The translations under genes were made by a program, and so were the position numbers. The notes below the pieces were generated by a model. That model did no database searches, was not told the DNA's origin, and was given only the letters and a program-made list of their open reading frames with translations. A DNA stretch of 64,000 nucleotides from Streptomyces sp. NRRL F-5135 (GTDB lineage Bacteria; Actinomycetota; Actinomycetes; Streptomycetales; Streptomycetaceae), in the NCBI RefSeq assembly GCF_000719775.1, contig NZ_JOHR01000009.1:248001-312000 (forward strand), given 5' to 3'. Shown one piece after another: positions 33,474 through 42,615 of the stretch (the first letter of the stretch is position 1; each line of letters begins with the position of its first letter).

Positions 33474-35402
33474 TCCCTGCCGCCCGGTGTAGAAGGCGAT
33501 GGTCAGGTCCCTCACCAGCGCCTTGCGCTCATAGTCGTCCAGTTCGACCAGCCCGCGGGAGGTCAGCCGGCCCACGGTGTCGTCCACCGCGTCCACCACC
33601 GAGGTCAGCACGCTGTCGCGGTGTTCGGCGTCGATGGCGGCGATCCGGCGCCGCTGCATCACGGCGGCGAGTTCCGGCGCGTACTCGATCCGCGTGGGCT
33701 GCGCCGAGAAGACGTCGATGCCGACGGGCTTGCACTCGGCCGCCAGGATCCGGGACAGCTCCGCACCGAGCCTCTCGGCGTCGCGCAGCGTCGCCGCGTC
33801 CGAGTGGAAGGCGTCGGCGGGCAGTTGGGAGAGCACCCGCGCGAGTGCCGCCTCCACCTGCTCGCGCAGGTACTCCTCGTGGTCCTCGACCCCCAGGACC
33901 GCACGCACGGTGTCCCGCACCCGCCAGACGACGAGGACGACGACCCGCAGCGCGGTGCCGTTCGCGTCGACGGCGGGCATGGGCTCGCTGCGCCAGTGCC
34001 GCAGCCGTACGTCCACCAGGTGGCGCAGCAGCAACGGGCTCATCCACACCAGCCCCGTACGGCGCACGCTGCCCCGGTAGCCACCGAAGAGCGTCAGCAC
34101 CCACGCCTGTCCCACCTCACCCCGCGCGAGGCCGCCGAACGTGAGGAGCAGCAGGACCGCTCCGAGCCCGAGCACAGTCCACTGCGCGGGGCCGAAGCCG
34201 TGGTACGGCCGGGCGGGCAGATGGAGCGCGTCGGCGACGACGCCGGGGACGGCACCGGTCCACCAGAGCACGGCCGCGCAGCCGAGCAGGACGAACACCC
34301 CGGCGCACACGGCGAGCAGCCCGGGCAGCACGGGCCCCGGCCGCTCGGCCAGTCCGGAGTCCACGACCGGCACGCCGCGCGCCGAGCCGGAGCGGGGCGC
34401 GGCGGGTCGCGGGGAAGCGGGGCGCGGAGGGGTGGAGCGCGGGGAATCGGGGCGGGAGGCCATGCGCGGGGAGGCACCGGCGGGGGCCGGCGCCCGCTGC
34501 ACTCGGGGCGCTTCCCTCTCCCGGTCGTCGCCACCGCCCAGGCCGCCCTCGCCACGCACGCCGCGTCCTTGTGCGCCACGGCTTTCCGCGCCCTGGCCCG
34601 GTGCACCGTCGCCGCGTCGCCCGGCTCCCGGGGGAACGTCGTCGCGGAAGAGGAGGTGAACGGGGATCTCCTGGGTGGACCCCGCCACGATGAGGGGGCC
34701 GCGCCGCGCCGTCTTCTCCCCGCCGGGGGGCGGGCCGTCGGTGCCGGCCGACGGGTACTGCCGGGCGGACGGCCGGGAGGACGGCTGGGGCACGGACCCT
34801 CGTGAACCGTCCGGTCCCCGGGCCTCCTTGGCAGCGGAGCCCCCCGCGATCGGAGTGCCCTCCAGGGCAACGGTGTCCGCGCCGGTGGCCTCGGGCCCGG
34901 ATACGGGTTCGGGGACGGGTCCGCGCTCGGAAACGGGACCGGGTTCGGGGACGGGTTCGGCGGTCTCCGCGTCGGCGGCCTCGTTCCGGGCGAAGCCGTC
35001 CCTCGCCTCCGGGGCGTCCCCGGCGGCGGGTCCGCCACGATCGGCGCCGCCCCGGTCCGGCCCCGGCACCGGCACCGGCCCCGTACGATCGCCGCCGCCC
35101 TGTCTGCCCGATTCGCCGGCCGGACGACCCTCATGGCCCGAGTCGCTGTCCGAGCCGGGGCCGGCGCCCGGGCCGGCGGCGCCCGGACCTGCTGCCGCGT
35201 CGGCCGCCTCCCGGTCGTCTCGGCCGGCGCCCCCGGCCTCGTCCGGCACCATCCGCGCCGCCCCGTACGGGGCGGGCCGGGCGGCAGGCCGTTTCACCTG
35301 CCGGACGGGGCGCGCGCCACGGGCCGCGTACGCGTAGTCGGTCGGGGCGGGCACGGGCCGGGTGCCCGTTTCGTCGCCCGGCTGCGGGGCCGTCGTCGTC
35401 AT
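33456..35402 (-). CDS. SPFH/Band-7 membrane protein with long disordered N-terminus
   Basis: 648 residues. The first ~320 are Pro/Gly/Ser/acidic low complexity. Two hydrophobic segments (GPVLPGLLAVCAGVFVLLGCAAVLWW and WTVLGLGAVLLLLTFGGLA) follow, then a SPFH domain (GEVGQAWVLTLFGGYRGSVRRTGLVW, LRVVVLVVWRVRDTVRAVLGV, EQVEAALARVLSQLP, VGIDVFSAQPTRIEYA). Such proteins scaffold membrane microdomains. The ATG at 35402 has GGAGG five bases upstream and is preferred to 35417. It lies 11 bp after the NlpC-type gene, so the two form an operon. Confidence 0.85.
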   Translation of the reverse strand: MTTTAPQPGDETGTRPVPAPTDYAYAARGARPVRQVKRPAARPAPYGAARMVPDEAGGAGRDDREAADAAAGPGAAGPGAGPGSDSDSGHEGRPAGESGRQGGGDRTGPVPVPGPDRGGADRGGPAAGDAPEARDGFARNEAADAETAEPVPEPGPVSERGPVPEPVSGPEATGADTVALEGTPIAGGSAAKEARGPDGSRGSVPQPSSRPSARQYPSAGTDGPPPGGEKTARRGPLIVAGSTQEIPVHLLFRDDVPPGAGRRGDGAPGQGAESRGAQGRGVRGEGGLGGGDDREREAPRVQRAPAPAGASPRMASRPDSPRSTPPRPASPRPAAPRSGSARGVPVVDSGLAERPGPVLPGLLAVCAGVFVLLGCAAVLWWTGAVPGVVADALHLPARPYHGFGPAQWTVLGLGAVLLLLTFGGLARGEVGQAWVLTLFGGYRGSVRRTGLVWMSPLLLRHLVDVRLRHWRSEPMPAVDANGTALRVVVLVVWRVRDTVRAVLGVEDHEEYLREQVEAALARVLSQLPADAFHSDAATLRDAERLGAELSRILAAECKPVGIDVFSAQPTRIEYAPELAAVMQRRRIAAIDAEHRDSVLTSVVDAVDDTVGRLTSRGLVELDDYERKALVRDLTIAFYTGRQGAGEPV

Positions 35403-35413
35403 CCTTGCCTCCG

Positions 35414-36796
35414 TCATGCGAAGAGTCGCCGCCAGGTGTGGGGGCCGGGGTAGCCGTCGGCGTCTGAACCGCGCCAGCCCTGGGCGCGCTGGAAGTCCCG
35501 GACGTTGCGCCGGTCGGCCTCGGTCCAGCGCCTCCCCGGGCCGACGGCGTAGTGCCTGCCGAAGCCCTTCCTCACGAGCTGCTCACCGAGCTGTTCGACG
35601 TGCGTGTTCGCCCGGCCGGGCCGGAAGTGGCCGGCCCCGGGGAAGCCGGGTGCCGGGTGCGCGCCCTGGCCGTTCCCCCGCTCGTCCGGCTCGGCGGCCG
35701 GGATGTCCTTGCCCAGCCCGTTCACCAGGTACAGCCAGGTCGTCGGGCCCGGCAGACCGTCCGCGTCGGAACCGCGCCAGCCCTGCGCGCGCTGGAACGC
35801 CTCCGTCGCCCGCCGGTCCGACTCGCTCCAGCGCGGCCCCGGGCCGACCTCGTAGAAGCGCTTCCCGCCGCGCTTGACGAGCATCTCGCCGAGCTGGGTC
35901 ACGTACGCGTTGTTCGCACCCGGCCCGAAGAACTCCTCGCCGGGGAAGACGGCCGGTACGCCCTCGCCGGGGTTCTTGCCGTCGGGGTCCGCGACGACGC
36001 CCCTGTAGCGGTACGGCACGTAGCTGTCGGAGTTGCTCCAGTACGCCATGGGCGTGGCCTGGGCACGCGCGTGCGGCTTGGTCTGCTCGTACGCCAGGTA
36101 GTAGGAGTGCGTGTAGTCGGCCCAGCCGCCGAAGAGCGTGACGTGCGACCCCTTGGTCGGATTCTCCGGGTTGTGGAAGAGCAGCATGTCCCCGGGCTGG
36201 AGTTCCTCCCGCTCGATCCGTTCGCCGAACTTGGCGAGGCTGCCCGTCCATTCGTTGCTGCCGAGGTTCCAGGCCATGGAGACATATCCGGAGCAGTCCT
36301 GGCGGTACCCGTCGGACCAGTACGTCTCCATGCTGTACGGCACCTCGGCGTTCACCCACACCTTGGCCCGGCTGATGATCTCCGCGCGGGTGATCTTGTT
36401 GGTCTCGGCCTCGTGGGGGCCGGAGTCGGGGCGGGGTCCCGGCAGGGGCCGGCCGTAGAGGGGAGTGCTGTCGCCCTGCGGGCTCGTCGGCCCCTGGTCG
36501 CCGGGCGGCGCGTCAGGACCGGCGTCACCGACGGCACGGGCGACGTCGGCCCGTGCGGCACCGTCGGCGCGGGCGACGTCGGCCTCCACCGCCGCGGCCA
36601 CTCCCGCCGCGCCCGTCGCGCCGAGCGCGACCCCCGCCGCCGTGACCGCGACCAGCGCACGCCGGGCGCCGTGCGCGGCCCGGTGACCGCCCGCGCTCAC
36701 CGGCAGGCCCCTGGCCAGCTCGCGCCGCCGCCGCCCGCACCCGGCACAGGGGCAGTCGGGAGCGGGCTCGTACTCCTCGAAGACCGGGACGGTCAT
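35414..36796 (-). CDS. NlpC/P60-like amidase with two peptidoglycan-binding domains
   Basis: 460 residues. A cytoplasmic head with CPCAGC (possible zinc knuckle, residues ~15-20) precedes an arginine-flanked hydrophobic segment near 45-70. The catalytic part has QDCSGYVSMAW (nucleophile Cys) and GSHVTLFGGW (His). Two related ~70-residue peptidoglycan-binding units end the protein, each with FQRAQGWRGSDADG. The role inferred is cleavage or remodelling of cell-wall peptides at the membrane. The ATG at 36796 has GAGAGG upstream. The operon continues into the SPFH gene. Confidence 0.85.
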   Translation of the reverse strand: MTVPVFEEYEPAPDCPCAGCGRRRRELARGLPVSAGGHRAAHGARRALVAVTAAGVALGATGAAGVAAAVEADVARADGAARADVARAVGDAGPDAPPGDQGPTSPQGDSTPLYGRPLPGPRPDSGPHEAETNKITRAEIISRAKVWVNAEVPYSMETYWSDGYRQDCSGYVSMAWNLGSNEWTGSLAKFGERIEREELQPGDMLLFHNPENPTKGSHVTLFGGWADYTHSYYLAYEQTKPHARAQATPMAYWSNSDSYVPYRYRGVVADPDGKNPGEGVPAVFPGEEFFGPGANNAYVTQLGEMLVKRGGKRFYEVGPGPRWSESDRRATEAFQRAQGWRGSDADGLPGPTTWLYLVNGLGKDIPAAEPDERGNGQGAHPAPGFPGAGHFRPGRANTHVEQLGEQLVRKGFGRHYAVGPGRRWTEADRRNVRDFQRAQGWRGSDADGYPGPHTWRRLFA

Positions 36797-36932
36797 ACGA
36801 TCCTCTCCACAAAAAATCGGCATTGTCACACGAGACTGAATGAAGCGCATTTTTACGTATCAAAGGGACGAAAGGACAATGCGACAGGCCGCAGCTACCA
36901 CCAATTGGTCGGAGGCACCCTCGCCGGTCGGG

Positions 36933-36938
36933 TAAAGT
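36933..36938 (+). promoter_or_regulatory. Candidate -10 element for tRNA-Lys copy 3
   Basis: TAAAGT lies 15 bases before the mature tRNA, the same spacing as in copy 1. Confidence 0.5.
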
Positions 36939-36953
36939 TGTCCAGGTCAGCAG

Positions 36954-37027
36954 GCGCCGCTAGCTCAGTTGGTTAGAGCAGCTGACTCTTAATCAGCGGG
37001 TCCGGGGTTCGAGTCCCTGGCGGCGCA
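36954..37027 (+). tRNA. tRNA-Lys (anticodon CTT), copy 3
   Basis: 74 nt, identical to copy 1, including A at the base between D arm and anticodon stem. It is preceded by the same GTCAGCAG leader and followed by a hairpin. Confidence 0.97.
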
Positions 37028-37036
37028 CGCATCGCG

Positions 37037-37073
37037 AAGAAGCCCTCTCACTCCACGTGAGGGGGCTTCTTTC
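37037..37073 (+). terminator. Rho-independent terminator after tRNA-Lys 3
   Basis: A 15-bp stem (arms 37037-37051 and 37057-37071, one G-T wobble) with a 5-nt loop ends in TTCTTTC on the plus strand. Confidence 0.8.
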
Positions 37074-37556
37074 GTGTCCGACGACGCGGTACGCGCACCC
37101 GCCGGCCCCACGCACCCCCGAGCACACTCCACACGCCCCCGCCGTACGTCATCACAGGATCGCCATGACCCTCACAGACACCGCGCGACCGCCAAAGCAT
37201 CCGTCACACCAGCCGCTCAAAGCACCCAAACAGCTGGTAAACGTCCTTTTTCTTCCTTGCGATCCCGGCAGCGGTCGGACAACCTAAGCTGAGCCCATTG
37301 ACCCAATGGGGCATGCGGTCCGAACAGTTGGACGCGATGCGAGGGAATGCCCCCATGGTCGTCAGGTGGGGCAGGGGGACCCGGTTCACGCATAGCGGCC
37401 GTCCGCGGCCTCATGCAACCGGATGGCCGCTGTCCGCCATCTCCATGAGGACGGCGCTCGCAAGGGACACCGTCCGGGCCGATGGCCGAGGGGTCATCCG
37501 GGCGGAAACGATCGATTCAGTCAGCACGCCGCTCGCGTGCGTGCAGGGGGATGGAC
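37074..37556 (+). other. Long leader/promoter region of cslA
   Basis: 483 bp without a convincing gene. It contains an AT-richer block at 37230-37310, a perfect inverted repeat CCCATTG-ACC-CAATGGG (37294-37310), and further possible stems such as AGCGGCC/GGCCGCT around 37394-37432. This may be a structured 5' leader. I could not match it to a known riboswitch class. Confidence 0.5.
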
Positions 37557-39764
37557 ATGACGTCTACGCCAGACGGCGCCCGGCAGGACAGTGATGTCAC
37601 CCGGACCACCCAGCTCCGGATTCCCTCCCAGCTGAGAAACGCCGCGCAGCGGCAGCGGGCCCGCAAACAGGCCCCCCTGCCCAAGTACGACTACGAGCAC
37701 TACAGCCGGCTCGCCGGCCCGCTCACCCAGCCCGACCCGACCGAGCCGTACACGGTGCGGTACCGCTCGCTGCTCTCCCAGGAGACGCACCGGATACGCG
37801 CCGCGCTGCTCCTCGGAGCGGCGCCGCTGCTCTCGCTCGGCCTCTTCGTCTGGCTGATGCAGCCCCAGCACTGGACCGAGCGCGACCCGAACCTCAAGAA
37901 CGACACGCTCCTCGTCCTCGACATCATCATGCTCGTCTCCATCGGACTGATCGAGCTGTTCCGCACGATGAACGTCCTGTCGAACGCGCACGCGACGCTC
38001 GTCGCGCGCGACCCCGTACCCGTCGTACCCGAAAACGGAACCCGGGTCGCCTTCCTCACCTCCTTCGTGCCGGGCAAGGAGCCCCTGGAGATGGTGACGA
38101 AGACGCTGGAGGCGGCGGTGCGGATCCGGCACCGCGGCGTGATGCACGTATGGCTGCTGGACGAGGGCGACGACCCGGCGGTGAAGGCGGTCTGCGCCCG
38201 CCTCGGCGTACGCCACTTCTCCCGCAAGGGCATAGCGAAGTGGAACCAGCCCAAGGGCGCGCACCGGGCCAAGACCAAGCACGGCAACTACAACGCCTGG
38301 CTGGAGGCGCACGGCGGCGACTACGACTACTTCGCCTCCGTCGACACCGACCACGTGCCGCTGCCCAACTACCTGGAGCGGATGCTGGGTTACTTCCGCG
38401 ACCCGGACGTCGGTTTCGTCATCGGCCCGCAGGTCTACGGCAACTACGACACGTTCGTCACGAAGGCCGCCGAGTCGCAGCAGTTCCTCTTCCACGCCCT
38501 GATCCAGCGCGCGGGCAACCGCTACGGCGCGCCCATGTTCGTCGGCACGAGCAACGCCGTCCGGATCTCCGCGCTCAAGCAGATCGGCGGTCTGTACGAC
38601 TCCATCACCGAGGACATGGCGACCGGTTTCGAGATGCACCGTCACCGCAACCCGGCGACGGGCAACAAGTGGCGCTCCGTCTACACCCCGGACGTGCTGG
38701 CCGTGGGCGAGGGCCCCAGTGCCTGGACGGACTTCTTCACCCAGCAGCTGCGCTGGTCGCGGGGCACGTACGAGACGATCCTCAAGCAGTACTGGAAGGG
38801 CTTCACCACGCTGCCGCCCGGCAAGCTCTTCAACTACACGATGATGATCATCTTCTACCCGATGTCGGCCCTCAACTGGATCCTCGCGGCGCTGAGCTGC
38901 GCGCTGTTCCTGGGCATGGGCGCCTCGGGTGTGCAGATCGACCCGGCGATCTGGATGATGCTGTACGGGAACGCCTCGGCCCTCCAGATCGGCCTCTACA
39001 TCTGGAACCGCCGGCACAACGTCTCACCGCACGAGCCGGAGGGCTCCGGCGGCCTGGCGGGGATGGCGATGTCCGCGATGTCCGCGCCGCTGTACGCGCG
39101 TTCGCTGACGGACTCGGTCCTGCGCCGCAAGAGCTCCTTCGTGGTGACGCCGAAGGGCGACTCGTCCAGCCCGGACACCCTCTTCGGCACGTTCCGCATC
39201 CATCTGTTCTTCATCCTGGTCTTCGGCGGTTCGCTGGTCGCGTCCTTCGTGTTCGGCCACGACCACCCGGCGATGATCACGTGGGCGACGCTCGCCATGC
39301 TGATCACGGCCGCGCCGATCCTCATCTGGCGCTGGGGGATGCGCCAGGAGAAGAAGAACACCAAGCGGAAGCGGGGCGCGCACCGGGGCGGCGGTGCGGG
39401 GACGCAGCCCGGCGCCATGGCGACGCCGCAGGCAGCGCAGGCGCGACAGACCCAGCAGCTCCCCCAGCCCCAGCAGTTCCAGTCGGCCCAGCAGGCCGAG
39501 CAGACCCCGCAGTTGCAGCAGACCCAGCAGTTCCGGACGACTCAACCGCTTCCGCAGGCGCCGGGGGCCGACCCGACGGCGGACTCCTTCGTCGGCCCGA
39601 TGGCGGGAGTGCCGCTGAGCGTCCCGTACCGCAAACCGGCCGCGCGGACGGCCCGCCCGATGACCGACTCGACGGCCGGTCCCGCCACCGGACGCGCCCG
39701 GCACGCGGCGCCCGACGATCCCGATCAGACAGCCCAGATTTCCCTTGGGGGACCTAAGCAATGA
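37557..39764 (+). CDS. cslA: Cellulose synthase-like glycosyltransferase CslA
   Basis: 735 residues. A GT2 processive glycosyltransferase: membrane helices near 75-95 and 110-130, catalytic aspartates in SVDTDH and TEDMATG, and QQLRWSRG (the QxxRW acceptor motif), then four or five further helices. It makes the beta-glucan at hyphal tips in streptomycetes. A glutamine/proline-rich tail of about 120 residues follows. The ATG at 37557 has AGGGGG upstream. Its stop overlaps the glxA start (ATGA), and that pairing is diagnostic. Confidence 0.93.
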   Translation: MTSTPDGARQDSDVTRTTQLRIPSQLRNAAQRQRARKQAPLPKYDYEHYSRLAGPLTQPDPTEPYTVRYRSLLSQETHRIRAALLLGAAPLLSLGLFVWLMQPQHWTERDPNLKNDTLLVLDIIMLVSIGLIELFRTMNVLSNAHATLVARDPVPVVPENGTRVAFLTSFVPGKEPLEMVTKTLEAAVRIRHRGVMHVWLLDEGDDPAVKAVCARLGVRHFSRKGIAKWNQPKGAHRAKTKHGNYNAWLEAHGGDYDYFASVDTDHVPLPNYLERMLGYFRDPDVGFVIGPQVYGNYDTFVTKAAESQQFLFHALIQRAGNRYGAPMFVGTSNAVRISALKQIGGLYDSITEDMATGFEMHRHRNPATGNKWRSVYTPDVLAVGEGPSAWTDFFTQQLRWSRGTYETILKQYWKGFTTLPPGKLFNYTMMIIFYPMSALNWILAALSCALFLGMGASGVQIDPAIWMMLYGNASALQIGLYIWNRRHNVSPHEPEGSGGLAGMAMSAMSAPLYARSLTDSVLRRKSSFVVTPKGDSSSPDTLFGTFRIHLFFILVFGGSLVASFVFGHDHPAMITWATLAMLITAAPILIWRWGMRQEKKNTKRKRGAHRGGGAGTQPGAMATPQAAQARQTQQLPQPQQFQSAQQAEQTPQLQQTQQFRTTQPLPQAPGADPTADSFVGPMAGVPLSVPYRKPAARTARPMTDSTAGPATGRARHAAPDDPDQTAQISLGGPKQ

Positions 39765-41713
39765 GCGCCATTCCCGTCCGGCAGAACCACCGCAAGAACC
39801 GTGCGCGCCGGCTCGCGATCGGCGCCGCGGTCGTGGTCGCGGTGGCGGGGATGAACGGGCCCGCGCTCTACCGGTTCAGCTCGGAGCAGTACCACGAGTA
39901 CAAGATCAACCGCCCGGACTACAAGGCGGCGAACGGCCACTGGGGCTTCCTGGACGTGCCGGCGAAGTTCAAGATCAACTCGATCCACGCCTCGCTGCTG
40001 CACACCGGCAAGGTGCTGCTGATAGCCGGCTCCGGGAACAACCAGAAGAACTTCGACGCGGGCAAGTTCGAGTCGATCCTCTGGGACCCCAAGGACAACT
40101 CGTACAAGATGATCCCGACGCCCAAGGACATGTTCTGCTCCGGGCACACCCAGCTCCCTGACGGGAACCTGCTGGTGGCGGGCGGTACGAAGCGGTACGA
40201 GAAGCTCAAGGGCGACGTCACCAAGGCCGGCGGACTGATGATCGTCCACAACGAGGACCCGGACAAGCCGATCACGCTGCCCGCGGGCACGATGTTCACC
40301 GGCAAGGAGAACGGCAAGACGTTCGTCTCCAAGGACCCGGTGCTCGTGGAGAAGGCGAAGAAGATCTTCGACCCGGACACGGGCGCGTTCCTGCGTACGG
40401 AGCCGGGCCTCGGCCGGATCTACGTGGAGGCCCGCAAGTCGGGCGCGCGGTACGAGACCGGCACGGAGGACAACTACCGCGTGCACGGCATGAAGGGCTC
40501 CGACGCCCGCAACGTCTACGGCATCGCGCAGAAGCTGGCACTCGACAAGAAGGACTTCCAGGGCATCAGGGACGCCTTCGAGTTCGACCCGGTGGCGGAG
40601 AAGTACATCAAGGTCGACCCGATGAACGAGGCGCGCTGGTACCCGACGCTGACCACGCTCGAGGACGGCAAGGTGCTGGCGCTGTCCGGACTGGACGAGA
40701 TCGGCCAGATCGTGCCCGGCAAGGACGAGATCTACGACCCGGAGACGAAGAAGTGGGAGTACACCGGGATCATCCGGAAGTTCCCCACGTATCCCGCGAT
40801 CTTCCTGATGGACAACGGGAAGCTCTTCTACAGCGGGTCCAACGCGGGGTACGGTCCGGCCGACGTCGGCCGTGACCCGGGCGTCTGGGACCTGAAGACC
40901 AACAAGTTCGACAAGATCCCGGGCCTGAGCGACGCCGACCAGATGGAGACCTCGGCGACGGTGATGCTGCCGCCCGCGCAGGACCAGAAGTTCATGGTCA
41001 TCGGCGGCGGCGGGGTCGGCGAGTCGAAGAAGTCCAGCGAGAAGTCCCGCCTGGTGGACCTCAAGGACGCCGATCCGCGCTTCAAGGACGGCCCGGCCCT
41101 CGACAAGGGCACCCGCTACCCGAGCGCGTCGCTGATGCCCGACGACAGCCTGCTCGTCACGGGCGGCTCCGAGGACTACCGGGGCCGCGGCGGCACGGAC
41201 ATCCTCCAGGCCCGGCTGTACGACCCGAAGTCCGACACCTACAAGCGCGTGGCCGACCCGGCGGTGGGCCGCAACTACCACTCGGGCTCGGTCCTGCTCC
41301 CGGACGGCCGCGTCATGATCTTCGGCTCCGACCCCCTGTTCTCGGACAAGGCCAACACCAAGCCGGGCACCTTCGAGCAGCGCATCGAGATCTACACCCC
41401 GCCCTACCTCTTCCGCGACGAGCGCCCGGAGCTGACGGACGGCCCGAAGGAGATCGAGCGGGGCGGCTCGGCGGTCTTCACGACGAAGGACGCGGCGTCC
41501 ATCAAGACGGCCAAGCTGATGCGCCCGAGCGCGGTCACGCACGTCACGGACGTCGAACAGCGCTCCATCGCGCTCGACATGAAGAAGACGGCGGAGGGCA
41601 TCGAGGTCACTGTCCCCGAGAACAGCGCGCTGGTGCCGTCGGGCTGGTACATGCTCTTCGTGACGGACGACAAGGGAACACCGTCGGAGGCGGTCTGGGT
41701 GGACGTGCCGTAA
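39761..41713 (+). CDS. glxA: GlxA mononuclear copper-radical oxidase (galactose-oxidase-like)
   Basis: 650 residues with an N-terminal signal-anchor. Kelch-type propeller blades carry the copper site: Cys in DMFCSGHTQ and Tyr in ARWYPT (cross-linked Tyr-Cys cofactor), Tyr and His in GRNYHSGS, and His in SAVTHVTD. A C-terminal domain covers the active site. GlxA oxidises the glycan made by CslA and is needed for its deposition in S. lividans (literature knowledge). Translational coupling to cslA supports joint assembly. Confidence 0.93.
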   Translation: MSAIPVRQNHRKNRARRLAIGAAVVVAVAGMNGPALYRFSSEQYHEYKINRPDYKAANGHWGFLDVPAKFKINSIHASLLHTGKVLLIAGSGNNQKNFDAGKFESILWDPKDNSYKMIPTPKDMFCSGHTQLPDGNLLVAGGTKRYEKLKGDVTKAGGLMIVHNEDPDKPITLPAGTMFTGKENGKTFVSKDPVLVEKAKKIFDPDTGAFLRTEPGLGRIYVEARKSGARYETGTEDNYRVHGMKGSDARNVYGIAQKLALDKKDFQGIRDAFEFDPVAEKYIKVDPMNEARWYPTLTTLEDGKVLALSGLDEIGQIVPGKDEIYDPETKKWEYTGIIRKFPTYPAIFLMDNGKLFYSGSNAGYGPADVGRDPGVWDLKTNKFDKIPGLSDADQMETSATVMLPPAQDQKFMVIGGGGVGESKKSSEKSRLVDLKDADPRFKDGPALDKGTRYPSASLMPDDSLLVTGGSEDYRGRGGTDILQARLYDPKSDTYKRVADPAVGRNYHSGSVLLPDGRVMIFGSDPLFSDKANTKPGTFEQRIEIYTPPYLFRDERPELTDGPKEIERGGSAVFTTKDAASIKTAKLMRPSAVTHVTDVEQRSIALDMKKTAEGIEVTVPENSALVPSGWYMLFVTDDKGTPSEAVWVDVP

Positions 41714-41725
41714 CCACGTGCTCCC

Positions 41726-42274
41726 TCACCCCCGGGGCCCGACCGGGTTGAGGTAGGTGGCCGGGTGGGTGGCGGCGTCCTGCTTGAGGATCTGGCCGCC
41801 GAACGGCCACTTCAGGGTGAAGTGCTCCGTCTCGTTCGGCGGGGTGACCAGGAACGTCGCCGGAACGAACTTCTCCTTCTGCGGCGTGGACCTGGCCACC
41901 GGGAGCAGGGTGACGCTGAAGTCCACCGTGTCCCCCTGCTCCAGCGTGAACTTCACGGGCTTCTCGGAGGAACGCGCCAGGGACCAGGTGCCGTCGGTGT
42001 TCTGAGCGCCGACCATGTCGACACCGGCGAAGCCGGACAGGGTGCAGGTGCGCTTGCTCTTGTTGGTGAACCAGATGTACGCCTGGGTCTGGTTCTCGGT
42101 CTGCCCCATCTCCGGCGCCGCGTCCTCGCCCGTGGCGAAGCCGGCCTTCAGGTCGGCGGTGTGGCAGCGGGTCGGCTCGGCCTTGGCGGGGGCGGCCGAG
42201 GCCGGGATGGCGGTGGCGGCGGTGCCGGCGACGACGACGGCCGCAAGAACGACGGCGGTCAGCTTGCTCTTCAT
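41726..42274 (-). CDS. Secreted DUF4232-family protein
   Basis: 182 residues with a Sec signal (MKSKLTAVVLAAVVVAGTAATAIPASA). The mature part has the DUF4232 pattern: TRCHTADLKAGF, AYIWFTNKSKRTCTLSGFAGVDMV and VDFSVTLLPV, with two cysteines. The function is unknown; these proteins are abundant in Streptomyces secretomes. The ATG at 42274 is the start of the signal. The gene sits between glxA and the GH6 endoglucanase, convergent with glxA (12 bp between stops). Confidence 0.85.
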   Translation of the reverse strand: MKSKLTAVVLAAVVVAGTAATAIPASAAPAKAEPTRCHTADLKAGFATGEDAAPEMGQTENQTQAYIWFTNKSKRTCTLSGFAGVDMVGAQNTDGTWSLARSSEKPVKFTLEQGDTVDFSVTLLPVARSTPQKEKFVPATFLVTPPNETEHFTLKWPFGGQILKQDAATHPATYLNPVGPRG

Positions 42275-42452
42275 GAAGTTCCGGGTTCCCCTCGAATGCG
42301 AAGCGGCGCGCGAAGTCGGTGCGCGCCTACGCACGTGAAGATGCGTAATGCCCGGGGGAGGTTCGGTGTGCGGGAGGATCTTTTTCCGACCACGGCAGGT
42401 CCAACGGCACTAGGGAGAGCGCGCGTTGAGCGATGGGGGGGGAAGAGGCCAC

Positions 42453-42560
42453 GTGACTACGACTGTGTTCCGTATCGGCGGGGAGCTGGAAGTACGACGG
42501 CTCGGGTTCGGGGCCATGCACTTGCCTACGGAGCCGGGACCCGGAACGCCTTCACCTGTC
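42453..42560 (+). pseudogene. 5' stub of an aldo/keto reductase gene
   Basis: A GTG with GGAAGAGG upstream starts a frame encoding FRIGGELEVRRLGFGAMHLPTE, the N-terminal strand of aldo/keto reductases (the LGFGAM motif). Similarity ends after ~35 residues; the frame runs into proline-rich nonsense over the 3' end of the phosphotransferase gene. The start signals survive, but the enzyme is gone, probably removed when the neighbouring gene arrived. The right boundary is approximate. Confidence 0.65.
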
Positions 42561-42615
42561 CCGGGCCCACTGCGAGCGCCTGAACGCTCTGGCCGGACCG
42601 GCACAGGGCCGCGCG

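Noticed and set aside
36797..36953. ydaO-type (c-di-AMP) riboswitch before the NlpC-type gene
   Set aside because: Such riboswitches often precede Streptomyces wall-hydrolase genes, but the short leader here shows none of the conserved blocks.
9456..37027. Integrative element using the tRNA-Lys genes as attachment sites
   Set aside because: No integrase, excisionase or partial tRNA duplicate was seen; the three copies are complete genes with their own promoters and terminators.
37482..37556. Longer cslA start upstream of 37557
   Set aside because: No ribosome site, and the extra residues lack similarity to the family; AGGGGG is correctly spaced for 37557.
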